A stretch of DNA of 64,000 nt, from positions 248,001 to 312,000 of the forward strand of contig NZ_AP022577.1 in the NCBI RefSeq assembly GCF_010730955.1, read 5' to 3'. Positions within the stretch are counted from its first letter, which is position 1. The number at the start of each line of letters is the position of its first letter. The notes beneath the pieces were generated by a model. It saw only the letters and a program-made list of their open reading frames with translations. It did not search any database and was not told the origin of the DNA. Shown in pieces: positions 44,439-54,695 of this stretch. This DNA is from Mycolicibacterium aubagnense (GTDB lineage: Bacteria > Actinomycetota > Actinomycetes > Mycobacteriales > Mycobacteriaceae). Made by a program: the position numbers and the translations under genes.

Positions 44439-44464
<26 letters not shown>

Positions 44465-44924
44465 GTTCGTCTGCCGGACCAGGGTTTTGGGAACTCTCGG
44501 CCGGATCGGCCGTGGCGACGAAACCGAAGTCCTGGTAGACCCCGAGCGCCGCCGCATTGTCGCGGTGCACCCGCAGGGTCACGGTGTGCGCTCCCAGCTC
44601 ACGTCCCCAGTCGATCGCCGCGGTCAGCAGGGTGCGCGCCACCCCGCGACCACGCGCGGTCGGATCGGTCCACAGCGAGTACAGGTACACCGACCGGGGG
44701 CTGGCCCGATGCGCGGCGATCAGGCCCACGAGGCGGTCGTCCTGGGCGAGGGCGAACTGGGCGTGGGCCCGCAGCCGCCGGCGCCATTGCGTCCCGGTGA
44801 AGCTCATCTCGGTGCGGTATTCGGCGTCGTCGGTCCCCGCGGAATCGGCCAGCGCGCGCAGCCGTAGCGCGGCGAACATCCGCCAGTCGGCCTCGGTGAG
44901 CCGGATCACCCCTGTCGGTGTCAC
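44439..44924 (-). CDS. GNAT family N-acetyltransferase
   Basis: A 161-residue GNAT with an acetyl-CoA loop in LWTDPTARGRGVARTLLTAAIDWGRE (R-G-R-G-V-A) and a following VTLRVHRDNAAALGVYQDFGF. It begins VIRLTEADWRMFAALRLRAL. It overlaps the 3' end of the Rv1417-like gene by 26 bp tail to tail. The C-terminal tail after the motif-B phenylalanine is Ser/Pro-rich and may be poorly conserved. Substrate unknown. Confidence 0.85.
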
Positions 44925-45004
44925 GTGCGATCCGCCTCCGGCTTCTCGCCGGTCGTCATATCCGTCCGATCACGAGGCCCACCTGTCCGCGCCCTCCCAT
45001 GGGA

Positions 45005-45010
45005 TAGAAT
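45005..45010 (+). promoter_or_regulatory. -10 element (TAGAAT) of the murL operon
   Basis: TAGAAT is 9 nt before the GTG at 45020, so the message would be leaderless or have 1-3 leader bases. It lies in the only non-coding gap (44925-45019) before the operon and supports independent expression. Confidence 0.5.
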
Positions 45011-45019
45011 TTGCTGATA

Positions 45020-45763
45020 GTGACCGATTTTCGCATGCCTTCGCCGCCGCTCGACGTCGCGGCGATCGCACCCGCCGAACTGGTCGGCCGCCTTGGCTCG
45101 TACCCGACGGTGACCGTGCCGATCTACCAGGGCCGGACCGTCGACATGGCCTGGCTGTGGCATCACCTCGCCGAACCCGCGGACTACTTCGGGCTGACCA
45201 TGCCGTCCGAGGCTGACCTCGGCGCTGCGGTGGCGCGCTTCTCGGGGCAGTTGGTGGCCGCGACCATCACGATCGTGGACGGCGGCCGGTGCGCGGTGAC
45301 AGGCACGCCTTCCCAGGTCTACGCACCCGATCCGGTACGCATCGGCCGGCGCGACAGCGAATGGACCGCACCGGCGGCGAGGGACGAGCGGTGGCTGCGG
45401 ATGGCGGCCCGGACGACCAGCCTGGCCACCGTTGACCACCTGCTGCGCCGGCTGGCTGAACAGGGTTGCGCGGACGGCATCGCACCCGGTCCGGACGTCA
45501 CCCCGCCCGTCGCCGGCGCTCTGGTGCTCGACGTCGGTGCCGAGCGGGTCGGTGTCGAGAATCCGGAGCCCGTCTCGATCCTCGAGCAGTTGCACACCTG
45601 CGGTGTCGTGCGATCCGTCGCATCTCGCGCAGCGGTGCCCGTCGACGCGGTGCGTCACGCCTGGTGGATCTCGCCGCGGTACCGCACCCATCCCGTCGCA
45701 CAACTCGGCGACCGCACTGTCCCCGTTGATTCGTCCTACCCGCCGTTCCTGGAGCAGCTGTGA
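45020..45763 (+). CDS. class IV aminotransferase-like protein, apparent pseudoenzyme, coupled to murL
   Basis: 247 residues, not a named family that I can be sure of. By eye it follows the fold-type IV (PabC/DAAT/IlvE) layout. There is GSYPTVTVPIYQGRTVDMAWLWHHL (26-50) in place of the GxFETxRV...HLxRL region, ARTTS...LLRRLAEQGCADGIA (130-155) where the PLP lysine helix should be, and a CGVVRSV turn. The tail HAWWISPRYRTHPVAQLGD resembles the FLTNS...PV strand. The residue expected to be the Schiff-base Lys is Arg131, and the expected PLP-N1 Glu in V-T-E is Pro162. It is probably not a PLP aminotransferase. GTGA overlap with murL. It may be a partner or regulator of MurL. Confidence 0.6.
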   Translation: MTDFRMPSPPLDVAAIAPAELVGRLGSYPTVTVPIYQGRTVDMAWLWHHLAEPADYFGLTMPSEADLGAAVARFSGQLVAATITIVDGGRCAVTGTPSQVYAPDPVRIGRRDSEWTAPAARDERWLRMAARTTSLATVDHLLRRLAEQGCADGIAPGPDVTPPVAGALVLDVGAERVGVENPEPVSILEQLHTCGVVRSVASRAAVPVDAVRHAWWISPRYRTHPVAQLGDRTVPVDSSYPPFLEQL

Positions 45764-47091
45764 CCAAACCTTTTGTCCCACAGTCCTACAAGTCGTTTCG
45801 TATCGACGGCTTCGACATCGAGGGCGGCGTGTTCCACGGGCGCTACACCATGTGCGGGGCCGATTCCGCCGACGACGTCAGCTTCGCCGAGACCGTCGAT
45901 TTCGGGGACAGCCTGGCCGGTGGCCGGCCCGACGACCGGTTGCTGCGGCTGCTGACGCTGACCTGCGCACTGAGCTACTACAAGGCGGCCGCGCCGCCGC
46001 AGATCGAAATCGCTTTCCCGACTTATGATTTCGAACGGGAGTATCTGCGCCAGGTGCTGGCGGGCGGCTTGGGTGAATACGCCTACCGCAACAACCTGCC
46101 CGGCGCGCTGAGCCCGGAGATCACCGGTGATCGCGCCCAGATCGGTGCGCAGCAGCCCGACACCTGGAATCCCGACGCGGCCCCGTTGGTGCCGGTCGGC
46201 GGCGGCAAGGACTCGGTGGTGACGATCGAGGCGCTCACCCCGCTGCAGCCGGTGCTGTTCAACGTCAACAAGTTCGACCCGATCGACCGGTGCATCGAGA
46301 TCAGCGGGCTGCCGCACGTGCGCGTGATGCGGTCCATCGACCGCACCCTCATCGACGTCAACGCCGCCGGCGCCTACAACGGCCACATCCCGGTCACCGC
46401 GATCAACAGCATCATCGGCTTGATCGTGGCGGACGCCAACGGCCTGGGACCCGTGGTGCTGTCCAACGAGCGTTCGTCCAACGTCGGCAATGTCGAATGG
46501 ATGGGCCAGGACATCAACCACCAATGGTCCAAGAGCGTCACCTACGAGACGCTGTTGCGGGACACCCTCGCCTCGTATGGGCTGAACCCGGACCGGTACT
46601 TCTCGCTGCTGCGCGGCCTGTCGGAGTCGCAGATCGCCGATCGGTTCGCCGCCAGTCCCCAGTATTTCCGCGCCTTCATCAGCTGTAACCGGCCGTTCGC
46701 CCTGGATGCCGGCCGGCGCGGTGCCACCTGGTGCGGCCACTGCCCGAAGTGTCAATTCGTGTTCGTCCTGATGGCGCCGCGCCTGGGCAGAGCCGAGGTG
46801 GAGGCGATCTTCGGGCGAAACCTGTTCGAGGACACAGACAGTCGCGCCGAATTCGCGGACATCCTCGGTGTCGGTGCGCACAAGCCGTTCGAATGCGTCG
46901 GCGAGTACTACGAGGCCGCCGAGTCGATGCTGACCATTCTCGACGACGAGGCCTGGACCGGACTGCCGCTGGTGGAGGAATTCCGCAGTGTGCGAGCCGA
47001 TCTGGAGCGCGTCGCCGCCGACCACGACGACAGCTCCGCCGTGCAATACGTGCCCGAGCGCTATCGCGCCGCCCTGGCGGGTCGTCCATGA
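45760..47091 (+). CDS. murL: UDP-MurNAc-L-Ala-L-Glu epimerase, MurL type
   Basis: A 443-residue protein matching the MurL family, which in Xanthomonas epimerises the terminal L-Glu of UDP-MurNAc-L-Ala-L-Glu to D-Glu with ATP. A PP-loop nucleotide motif GGGKDS is at 147-152. It is followed by FNVNKFDPIDRC, an ERSSN segment, and a C-x2-C-x2-C cluster (Cys325, 328, 331 in WCGHCPKC) that may bind zinc. No signal or TM. It is coupled by 4-bp overlaps to the gene before and to a Mur ligase after. That is the known MurD2 partner arrangement and the main reason for the assignment. Confidence 0.82.
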   Translation: MTKPFVPQSYKSFRIDGFDIEGGVFHGRYTMCGADSADDVSFAETVDFGDSLAGGRPDDRLLRLLTLTCALSYYKAAAPPQIEIAFPTYDFEREYLRQVLAGGLGEYAYRNNLPGALSPEITGDRAQIGAQQPDTWNPDAAPLVPVGGGKDSVVTIEALTPLQPVLFNVNKFDPIDRCIEISGLPHVRVMRSIDRTLIDVNAAGAYNGHIPVTAINSIIGLIVADANGLGPVVLSNERSSNVGNVEWMGQDINHQWSKSVTYETLLRDTLASYGLNPDRYFSLLRGLSESQIADRFAASPQYFRAFISCNRPFALDAGRRGATWCGHCPKCQFVFVLMAPRLGRAEVEAIFGRNLFEDTDSRAEFADILGVGAHKPFECVGEYYEAAESMLTILDDEAWTGLPLVEEFRSVRADLERVAADHDDSSAVQYVPERYRAALAGRP

Positions 47092-48437
47092 CGTCCCAGC
47101 GCCCAGACCTCGACGGTGCCGCCGTCGGTATCTGGGGTTTCGGCAAGGAGGGCCAGTCGCTGGCCCGTACCGCGGCCGCCGCGGGGGCCGCGCGCATCGA
47201 TGCCGTCGATGATGCGGGGCGGGGGACCCTGGATGCGCCCGGCGATATCGCGAATCTGAATTTGTGGCGCGGTACCGAGCACCTTGCCCGCCTCGCGGAC
47301 TGCGACGTGGTGTTCCTCAGCCCCGGGATACCTTGGCATCAGCCGTTTTTCGCCCAACTGCGCGACGCCGGCAGCACGTTGTCCAGCGCGGCCGACTGGT
47401 ACCTGCGCCGGTACGCTGCCCAGACTGTCGGCGTCACCGGGACCAAGGGCAAGAGCACGACAGCGTCGTTCCTGACGCACCTGCTGTGCCGGCTCGGCGC
47501 GGATGCCGTGGTCGCGGGAAACATCGGCACCCCGCTGTCGGATCTGGAGCCCGGAGCGGACGCCGTCGTGGTCGCCGAGCTGTCCAGCCAGCAGTGCGCT
47601 CTGGTGACCGCGTCGCCGCGAATCTCGGTGATCACCAATCTCTTCGAGGACCACCTGGATTGGCACGGCGACATCGGCGCCTACCACAGTGCGAAGGCCA
47701 ACGTCTTCGCCTGCGGCGGTGAGATTCTGGTCACCACACCGCAGGTGCTCGGCGTCCTGCATCGCCTCGGCATCGCGCTGCCGCCGGTGGTGCGCACCGT
47801 CGATGCAGACGAGGCCGCCCGCACCCAGGCTGAGCTCGGGGCGGGCGATTATGTGATGGCCTATGAGCACAACGTCGTCAACGGCGCCCTGGCTGCTGTC
47901 GCTGCCGCCGAGGTGATCGGCCGGCCGGTGGCCGAGGACGAATTCATCGGTGCGGTAACGACATTCGAAGCATTGCCGCACCGGCTCCAGGTTGTGCGGC
48001 GCACCGGGGGAGTGCGCTGGATCGACGACACCCTGGCCACCACGGGCGAGAGCGTGGTCGCCGCATTGCGCTCGATGCGCCCCGACGACCGGGTGGCCGT
48101 CATCGTCGGCGGCATGGACCGTCAGCTCGACTACGAACAGATCGACGACTACCTGCTCTCGGGCGCGCGTGACGTTCACCTCATCCAGGGCCCGACCAAC
48201 GGGACCTCGATCGGGCGCCGCTTCGCCGCCGCACACCCGGAGTCCGTGCACCCGGTGGACAGCCTGGAGGCGGCGGTACGGGCAGCGGCCGCGGTACCAG
48301 GTGTGACGGCCGTGCTGCTGTCGCCGGGCGCGGCCAGCTATGACCTGTTCGCCAACTACGTGGCAAAGGCCGCGGCGTTCTGCGAGTTCATCGACGCCCA
48401 CCTCGGGGCGTCGGATGCTGTCAGCCAGTCGAACTAA
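47088..48437 (+). CDS. murD2: Mur ligase, MurD2 type (adds L-Glu to UDP-MurNAc-L-Ala)
   Basis: A 449-residue Mur ligase with three domains: an N-terminal Rossmann domain (GIWGFGKEGQSLAR), an ATP-binding middle domain with P-loop GVTGTKGKST at 115-124 and the DHLDWHG metal segment near 200, and a C-terminal domain (PHRLQVVRRTGGVRWIDDTLATT, with VGGMDRQLDY). It is MurD-like, but the adjacent murL makes MurD2 the best call. MurD2 uses L-Glu instead of D-Glu; this cannot be read directly from residues. ATGA overlap with murL. The stop TAA is part of the uvrC -10. Confidence 0.82.
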   Translation: MTSQRPDLDGAAVGIWGFGKEGQSLARTAAAAGAARIDAVDDAGRGTLDAPGDIANLNLWRGTEHLARLADCDVVFLSPGIPWHQPFFAQLRDAGSTLSSAADWYLRRYAAQTVGVTGTKGKSTTASFLTHLLCRLGADAVVAGNIGTPLSDLEPGADAVVVAELSSQQCALVTASPRISVITNLFEDHLDWHGDIGAYHSAKANVFACGGEILVTTPQVLGVLHRLGIALPPVVRTVDADEAARTQAELGAGDYVMAYEHNVVNGALAAVAAAEVIGRPVAEDEFIGAVTTFEALPHRLQVVRRTGGVRWIDDTLATTGESVVAALRSMRPDDRVAVIVGGMDRQLDYEQIDDYLLSGARDVHLIQGPTNGTSIGRRFAAAHPESVHPVDSLEAAVRAAAAVPGVTAVLLSPGAASYDLFANYVAKAAAFCEFIDAHLGASDAVSQSN

Positions 48438-48440
48438 CCT
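48435..48440 (+). promoter_or_regulatory. -10 element (TAACCT) of leaderless uvrC
   Basis: TAACCT contains the murD2 stop TAA and ends 6 nt before the uvrC GTG at 48447. No Shine-Dalgarno. Suggests uvrC-rapZ-yvcK-whiA has its own promoter, separate from the murL operon. Confidence 0.5.
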
Positions 48441-48446
48441 GTAACG

Positions 48447-50474
48447 GTGCCTGATCCATCGACGTACCGGCCCGCGCCGGGAACCATCCCGTTGGAACCG
48501 GGGGTATACCGGTTCCGGGATCCGCATGGCCGGGTCATCTACGTCGGCAAGGCCAAGAGCCTGCGCAGCCGGCTGAACTCGTACTTCGCCGACCTGTCTG
48601 CGCTCGCGCCCCGCACCCGCCAGATGGTGACCACGGCCGGCAGTGTCGAGTGGACGGTCGTCACGACCGAAGTCGAAGCGCTGCAACTGGAATACAACTG
48701 GATCAAGGAGTTCGATCCGCGGTTCAACATCCGGTACCGCGACGACAAGTCGTACCCGGTCCTGGCCGTCACCCTCAATGAGGAGTACCCGCGGCTGTTC
48801 GTGTACCGCGGGCCGCGTCGCAAGGGCGTCCGGTACTTCGGCCCGTACTCGCACGCCTGGGCCATCCGCGAGACGCTCGATCTGCTCATCCGGGTCTTTC
48901 CGGCGCGCACCTGCTCGAACGGAGTGTTCAAGCGGCACAACCAGATCGGCCGACCCTGCCTGCTGGGCTACATCGACAAGTGCTCGGCCCCCTGCGTCGG
49001 CCGGGTGACCGCCGCCGAGCACCGCAAGATCGTCGACGACTTCTGCGACTTCCTGGCCGGCAAGACGGACCGGCTGGCCCGGGACATGGAACAGCAGATG
49101 GCCGAGGCCGCCGAGGAATTGGAGTTCGAGCGGGCGGCGCGGCTGCGGGACAACATTTCGGCGCTCAAGCGAGCGCTGGAGAAACAGGCGGTCGTGCTCG
49201 GCGACGGTACCGATGCCGACGTGGTGGCCTTCGCCGACGACGACCTCGAGGCCGCCGTCCAGGTGTTCCACGTCCGCGGCGGCCGGGTCCGCGGCCAGCG
49301 CGGCTGGGTCATCGAGAAATCCGGCGAGCCGGGTGAGTCGGGTGAGGACTACCTGGTGAGTCAGTTCCTCACGCAGTTCTATGGTGATCAGGCCGAGCTG
49401 CGCGGCACGGCACCGACCGACGAGATCACCAACCCGGTGCCCAAAGAGGTTCTGGTTCCGGCACTTCCGGACAACGCGGATGAACTCGCCGACTGGTTGT
49501 CCGGTCTGCGTGGTTCCCGGGTGCAGCTGCGGGTGGCACAGCGCGGCGACAAGCGTGCCCTGGCCGACACTGTGCAACGCAACGCGCAGGATGCACTGGC
49601 GCAGCACAAGCTCAAGCGGGCCGGCGACTTCAACGCCAGATCGGAAGCACTGCAAAGCATTCAGGATTCGCTGGAGCTGGATGACGCGCCGCTGCGCATC
49701 GAGTGCGTCGACATCAGCCACGTGCAGGGCACCGACGTGGTGGCCTCGCTGGTGGTGTTCGAGGACGGACTGCCCCGCAAATCCGACTACCGGCACTACG
49801 CCATTCGCGAGGCCGCGGGCGACGGCCGGTCCGACGACGTCGCGTCCATTGCCGAGGTGACCCGCCGGCGCTTCGCGCGCCACGTGGCCGACACCCAGGT
49901 CCGCGCGGACATCGACGGTGCCGACACCGGCGAAACCCCGGCGCGGCCAAAGCGATTCGCCTACCCGCCCAACCTGTTCGTGGTCGATGGCGGCGGGCCC
50001 CAGGTGAATGCGGCGGCTACTGTGCTCGACGAATTGGGTGTCACGGATGTGGCCGTCATCGGCTTGGCTAAACGTCTGGAAGAGGTGTGGGTTCCCGAAC
50101 AGCCGGACCCGCTGATCATGCCGCGCAACAGCGAAGGCCTGTATTTGCTACAGCGGGTGCGTGACGAAGCCCACCGGTTCGCCATCACCTATCACCGCAG
50201 CAAGCGGTCCAAGCGGATGACGGCGTCGGTGCTCGACGCGATCCCGGGCCTCGGTGAGCACCGGCGCAAAGCGTTGGTGACCCACTTCGGTTCGGTGGCG
50301 CGGCTGAAAGAGGCCGGCGTCGACGAACTGACCGCGGTCCCCGGCATCGGTGCGGCCACGGCCCAGGCGGTGGTCGACGCCCTGCGGTCGGCTCACCCCG
50401 TCGGCACCGCTGATTCCCAGCCGGATTCGGCGGCGGCGCCGACCGATATCGACAATGATCGGACACCAGAGTGA
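48447..50474 (+). CDS. uvrC: excinuclease ABC subunit C
   Basis: A 675-residue UvrC for dual incision in nucleotide excision repair. Domains in order: GIY-YIG nuclease ([21 protein letters not shown], 18-38), a Cys-containing region ([15 protein letters not shown]), the UVR UvrB-binding coiled coil (about 200-240, [13 protein letters not shown]), the RNase H-like endonuclease ([11 protein letters not shown]...VVFEDG, and VVDGGGPQV), and a C-terminal helix-hairpin-helix pair ([18 protein letters not shown]). The extra C-terminal tail is polar. GTG start, probably leaderless. Confidence 0.96.
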   Translation: MPDPSTYRPAPGTIPLEPGVYRFRDPHGRVIYVGKAKSLRSRLNSYFADLSALAPRTRQMVTTAGSVEWTVVTTEVEALQLEYNWIKEFDPRFNIRYRDDKSYPVLAVTLNEEYPRLFVYRGPRRKGVRYFGPYSHAWAIRETLDLLIRVFPARTCSNGVFKRHNQIGRPCLLGYIDKCSAPCVGRVTAAEHRKIVDDFCDFLAGKTDRLARDMEQQMAEAAEELEFERAARLRDNISALKRALEKQAVVLGDGTDADVVAFADDDLEAAVQVFHVRGGRVRGQRGWVIEKSGEPGESGEDYLVSQFLTQFYGDQAELRGTAPTDEITNPVPKEVLVPALPDNADELADWLSGLRGSRVQLRVAQRGDKRALADTVQRNAQDALAQHKLKRAGDFNARSEALQSIQDSLELDDAPLRIECVDISHVQGTDVVASLVVFEDGLPRKSDYRHYAIREAAGDGRSDDVASIAEVTRRRFARHVADTQVRADIDGADTGETPARPKRFAYPPNLFVVDGGGPQVNAAATVLDELGVTDVAVIGLAKRLEEVWVPEQPDPLIMPRNSEGLYLLQRVRDEAHRFAITYHRSKRSKRMTASVLDAIPGLGEHRRKALVTHFGSVARLKEAGVDELTAVPGIGAATAQAVVDALRSAHPVGTADSQPDSAAAPTDIDNDRTPE

Positions 50475-50499
50475 GCGCGCAGCAGATGAGCAGCGGGAG

Positions 50500-51417
50500 A
50501 TGGACGAGGTCGTGACAGACGAACAGATGGACGGCGCTGCTGGTGACGCCGCCGGTGAGATCGACGTGGTTCTGGTCACGGGTCTGTCCGGTGCCGGTCG
50601 CGGCACCGCCGCCAAGGTGCTCGAGGACCTCGGCTGGTACGTCGCCGACAACCTGCCCCCGGAGCTGATCACCCGCATGGTCGAGCTGGGTCTGGCCGCC
50701 GGTTCCCGCATCACCAAGCTGGCCGTGGTCATGGACGTCCGGTCCCGTGGTTTCACGGGAGACCTGGACTTTGTTCGCCGCGAATTGGCGACCCGCAGCG
50801 TCTTCCCGCGGGTGCTGTTCCTGGAGGCGTCCGACGACATCCTGGTGCGCCGCTATGAGCAGAACCGGCGCAGTCACCCGCTGCAGGGCAACCAGACTCT
50901 CGCGGAAGGCATTGCCGCCGAACGGAGATTGCTGGAGTCGGTTCGTGCCACGGCCGATCTGGTCATCGACACCTCGACGCTGCCGGTACCGGCGTTGCGC
51001 GCGAGTATCGAGCGGGCTTTCGGCGAGGAGGCGGCGACCGGCACGAGCGTGACGGTCGAATCGTTCGGCTATAAATATGGTCTGCCGATGGACGCCGACA
51101 CCGTCATGGATGTCCGGTTCCTACCGAATCCGCATTGGGTCGACGAGTTGCGGCCCCACACCGGGCAGCATCCGGCGGTTCGGGACTACGTGCTGGGACA
51201 ACAGGGCGCTGCCGAGTTCGTGGACACCTACCATCGGCTGTTAGGGGTTGTGATCGACGGCTATCGCCGGGAGGGGAAGCGCTACATGACCGTGGCCATC
51301 GGCTGTACCGGCGGCAAGCATCGCAGCGTGGCGATCGCCGAAGCGCTGGCGGGCCGGCTGCGTGGCGGTGACAACCTGACTGTGCGTGTGTTGCACCGGG
51401 ATCTGGGGCGCGAATGA
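50500..51417 (+). CDS. rapZ: RNase adapter / nucleotide-binding protein RapZ
   Basis: A 305-residue RapZ (Rv1421-like). Walker A GLSGAGRGTAAK begins near residue 24. The C-terminal GlmZ-binding-type domain is indicated by DVRFLPNPHWVDELRP and IGCTGGKHRSVAIAEAL. It binds UDP-GlcNAc-pathway metabolites in enterobacteria; in actinobacteria its role is less clear but it is always next to yvcK and whiA. Start is uncertain: ATG 50500, GTG 50512 or ATG 50455 (overlapping uvrC by 20 bp) are possible, and the N-terminal 20 residues are acidic and variable. Confidence 0.93.
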   Translation: MDEVVTDEQMDGAAGDAAGEIDVVLVTGLSGAGRGTAAKVLEDLGWYVADNLPPELITRMVELGLAAGSRITKLAVVMDVRSRGFTGDLDFVRRELATRSVFPRVLFLEASDDILVRRYEQNRRSHPLQGNQTLAEGIAAERRLLESVRATADLVIDTSTLPVPALRASIERAFGEEAATGTSVTVESFGYKYGLPMDADTVMDVRFLPNPHWVDELRPHTGQHPAVRDYVLGQQGAAEFVDTYHRLLGVVIDGYRREGKRYMTVAIGCTGGKHRSVAIAEALAGRLRGGDNLTVRVLHRDLGRE

Positions 51418-51439
51418 CTTCCCGCACGCGAGGAGGAAA

Positions 51440-52522
51440 ATGACCGCCGCTCGTGAAGAGGTCGGCGGACCTGCGCGCATCGTCGCGCTCGGTGGCGGAC
51501 ACGGTTTGTACGCGACGCTGTCGGCGGCGCGCCGGCTGACGCCGCACGTCACGGCCGTCGTCACGGTCGCCGATGACGGTGGTTCGTCGGGCCGGCTGCG
51601 CTCGGAGCTGGACATCGTGCCCCCGGGTGACCTGCGAATGGCGTTGGCGGCCTTGGCATCTGACAGTCCGCATGGACAGTTGTGGGCCACCATCATCCAG
51701 CACCGCTTCAATGGCAGCGGCGCGCTGGCCGGTCACCCGATCGGCAACCTCCTGCTCGCCGGCCTCAACGAGGTGCTGGCCGACCCGGTCGCCGCGCTCG
51801 ACGAGCTCGGCCGGATCCTCGGGGTCAAGGGCCGGGTGCTGCCGATGTGTCCCATCGCGTTGCAGATCGAGGCCGACGTGTCCGGGCTCGAGGCCGATCC
51901 GCGGATGAGTCGCGTGATCCGCGGTCAGGTCGCGGTCGCCACCACGCCGGGCAAGGTGCGCCGGGTCCGGCTGCTGCCGGGCGATCCGCCCGCCACCCGG
52001 CAGGCGGTCGACGCCATCATGTCGGCCGATCTCGTGGTGCTCGGTCCGGGCTCGTGGTTCAGCAGCGTGATCCCGCATGTGCTGGTGCCCCAGCTGCTGG
52101 CCGCGTTGCAGGCGACCGAGGCGCGACGGGCATTGGTACTCAACCTCGCCGCCGAGCCGGGGGAGACGGCCGGTTTCTCGGCCGAACGGCATGTGCACGT
52201 GCTGTCGCAGCACGCCCCCGGCCTGACGGTGCACGACATCATCGTCGACGCGGCGAGTGTCCCCAGTGAGCGGGAACGCGACCAACTGCGCCGGGCCGCC
52301 TCGTTTCTCGAGGCTCAGGTCGAGTTTGCTGACGTATCCCGACCTGGTACACCTTTACATGACCCGGCACGACTTGCGGCTGCGCTGGAGCGGGTGCGTC
52401 TCAATGGCAGCGCACCGGCCCGGCCCGCATACGAGCCATCCACTCCCGCCGCTCGGTCGGCCGACGGATTCCGTCCGCAGCCGACCCCTGAAGGACCAAG
52501 AGGTGACGATTCGTGGCGATGA
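51440..52522 (+). CDS. yvcK: gluconeogenesis factor YvcK/CuvA family protein
   Basis: A 360-residue CofD-like YvcK (Rv1422-like). ATG 51440 follows AGGAGG by 3 nt. Family segments are [51 protein letters not shown] and [14 protein letters not shown]. YvcK proteins bind UDP-GlcNAc/UDP-Glc and are needed for cell shape on gluconeogenic carbon; the M. smegmatis protein CuvA is polar and wall-related. The C-terminal 35 residues are Pro-rich and probably disordered. Overlaps whiA by 10 bp. Confidence 0.94.
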   Translation: MTAAREEVGGPARIVALGGGHGLYATLSAARRLTPHVTAVVTVADDGGSSGRLRSELDIVPPGDLRMALAALASDSPHGQLWATIIQHRFNGSGALAGHPIGNLLLAGLNEVLADPVAALDELGRILGVKGRVLPMCPIALQIEADVSGLEADPRMSRVIRGQVAVATTPGKVRRVRLLPGDPPATRQAVDAIMSADLVVLGPGSWFSSVIPHVLVPQLLAALQATEARRALVLNLAAEPGETAGFSAERHVHVLSQHAPGLTVHDIIVDAASVPSERERDQLRRAASFLEAQVEFADVSRPGTPLHDPARLAAALERVRLNGSAPARPAYEPSTPAARSADGFRPQPTPEGPRGDDSWR

Positions 52523-53496
52523 CGTCGGAAGTGAAGGACGAGCTCAGCCGGCTTGTCGTCAACTCTGTGACGGCACGCCGGGCCGAGGTGGCGTCGCTGC
52601 TGCGCTTCGCCGGCGGTCTGCACATCGTGGCGGGTCGCGTCGTCGTCGAGGCCGAGGTGGACCTGGGCAGCATCGCGCGGCGGCTGCGCAAGGACATCTA
52701 TGACCTGTACGGCTACAACGCCGTCGTGCACGTGCTGTCCGCCAGTGGCATCCGCAAGAGCACCCGGTACGTGGTGCGGGTTGCGCAGGACGGCGAGGCA
52801 CTGGCACGGCAGACGGGGCTGCTCGATATGCGCGGCCGGCCGGTGCGTGGCTTGCCGGCCCAGGTGGTCGGCGGCAGCGTCGGGGACGCCGAGGCGGCCT
52901 GGCGCGGCGCGTTCCTCGCGCACGGTTCGCTGACCGAGCCCGGCCGGTCGTCGGCGCTGGAGGTCAGCTGCCCCGGACCGGAGGCGGCACTGGCGTTGGT
53001 GGGCGCGGCCCGTCGGCTCGGGGTGAGCGCCAAGGCCCGCGAGGTCCGCGGTAGCGACCGGGTGGTGGTGCGCGACGGCGAGGCCATCGGTGCGCTGCTG
53101 ACCCGGATGGGCGCCCAGGACACCCGGCTCAACTGGGAAGAGCGACGGATGCGCCGCGAGGTGCGTGCCACCGCCAACCGGCTGGCCAACTTCGACGACG
53201 CGAACCTGCGCCGGTCCGCCCGGGCGGCGGTCGCGGCTGCGGCTCGGGTCGAGCGGGCGCTCGACATCCTCGGTGACACGGTGCCCGATCATCTGTCGGC
53301 CGCCGGGCGATTGCGCGTCGAACACCGGCAGGCCTCGCTCGAGGAGCTGGGCCGGCTCGCCGATCCGCCGATGACGAAAGATGCTGTGGCGGGCCGGATT
53401 CGCCGCCTGCTGTCGATGGCCGATCGCAAGGCCAAACTGGACGGGATTCCAGACACGGAGTCGGCCGTCACCCCCGATCTGCTCGACGACGCGTAG
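52513..53496 (+). CDS. whiA: DNA-binding regulator WhiA
   Basis: A 327-residue WhiA: an N-terminal LAGLIDADG-like (inactive homing endonuclease) domain (about 90-200, recognisable at [11 protein letters not shown]) and a C-terminal helix-turn-helix domain ([25 protein letters not shown]). In streptomycetes it works with WhiB on sporulation septation genes; in mycobacteria it is conserved and probably essential. Start GTG 52513 or ATG 52519 two codons later. It closes the uvrC-rapZ-yvcK-whiA group. Confidence 0.95.
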   Translation: MAMTSEVKDELSRLVVNSVTARRAEVASLLRFAGGLHIVAGRVVVEAEVDLGSIARRLRKDIYDLYGYNAVVHVLSASGIRKSTRYVVRVAQDGEALARQTGLLDMRGRPVRGLPAQVVGGSVGDAEAAWRGAFLAHGSLTEPGRSSALEVSCPGPEAALALVGAARRLGVSAKAREVRGSDRVVVRDGEAIGALLTRMGAQDTRLNWEERRMRREVRATANRLANFDDANLRRSARAAVAAAARVERALDILGDTVPDHLSAAGRLRVEHRQASLEELGRLADPPMTKDAVAGRIRRLLSMADRKAKLDGIPDTESAVTPDLLDDA

Positions 53497-53533
53497 CGCA
53501 CGTCGGCCGGTATTCACCGGACAGGAGTCGTAC

Positions 53534-53554
53534 CCGACGCGTGGCACGCGTCGG
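53534..53554 (+). terminator. hairpin after whiA
   Basis: CCGACGCG and CGCGTCGG pair around a 5-nt loop, 38 bp beyond the whiA stop. It separates whiA from the gap operon, which has a TAGGCT -10 candidate at 53582-53587. Confidence 0.5.
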
Positions 53555-53581
53555 AGTCCGGCGTGGAGTTCGTCACAGCAC

Positions 53582-53587
53582 TAGGCT
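53582..53587 (+). promoter_or_regulatory. -10 candidate (TAGGCT) of the gap-pgk-tpiA operon
   Basis: TAGGCT lies 54 nt before the gap GTG, giving a leader of about 47 nt with AAGGAG at 53629-53634. No convincing -35 seen. Confidence 0.4.
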
Positions 53588-53608
53588 GGCTGAGGATTCA
53601 CCGCATGA

Positions 53609-54661
<1,053 letters not shown>

Positions 54662-54695
54662 ATCGCACGTAAGAGCACGTAAGAGAAAGACAGGT

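Noticed and set aside
47061..49883. 940-residue leftward frame opposite murD2 and uvrC
   Set aside because: Spans two real genes on the other strand; composition is that of a shadow frame.
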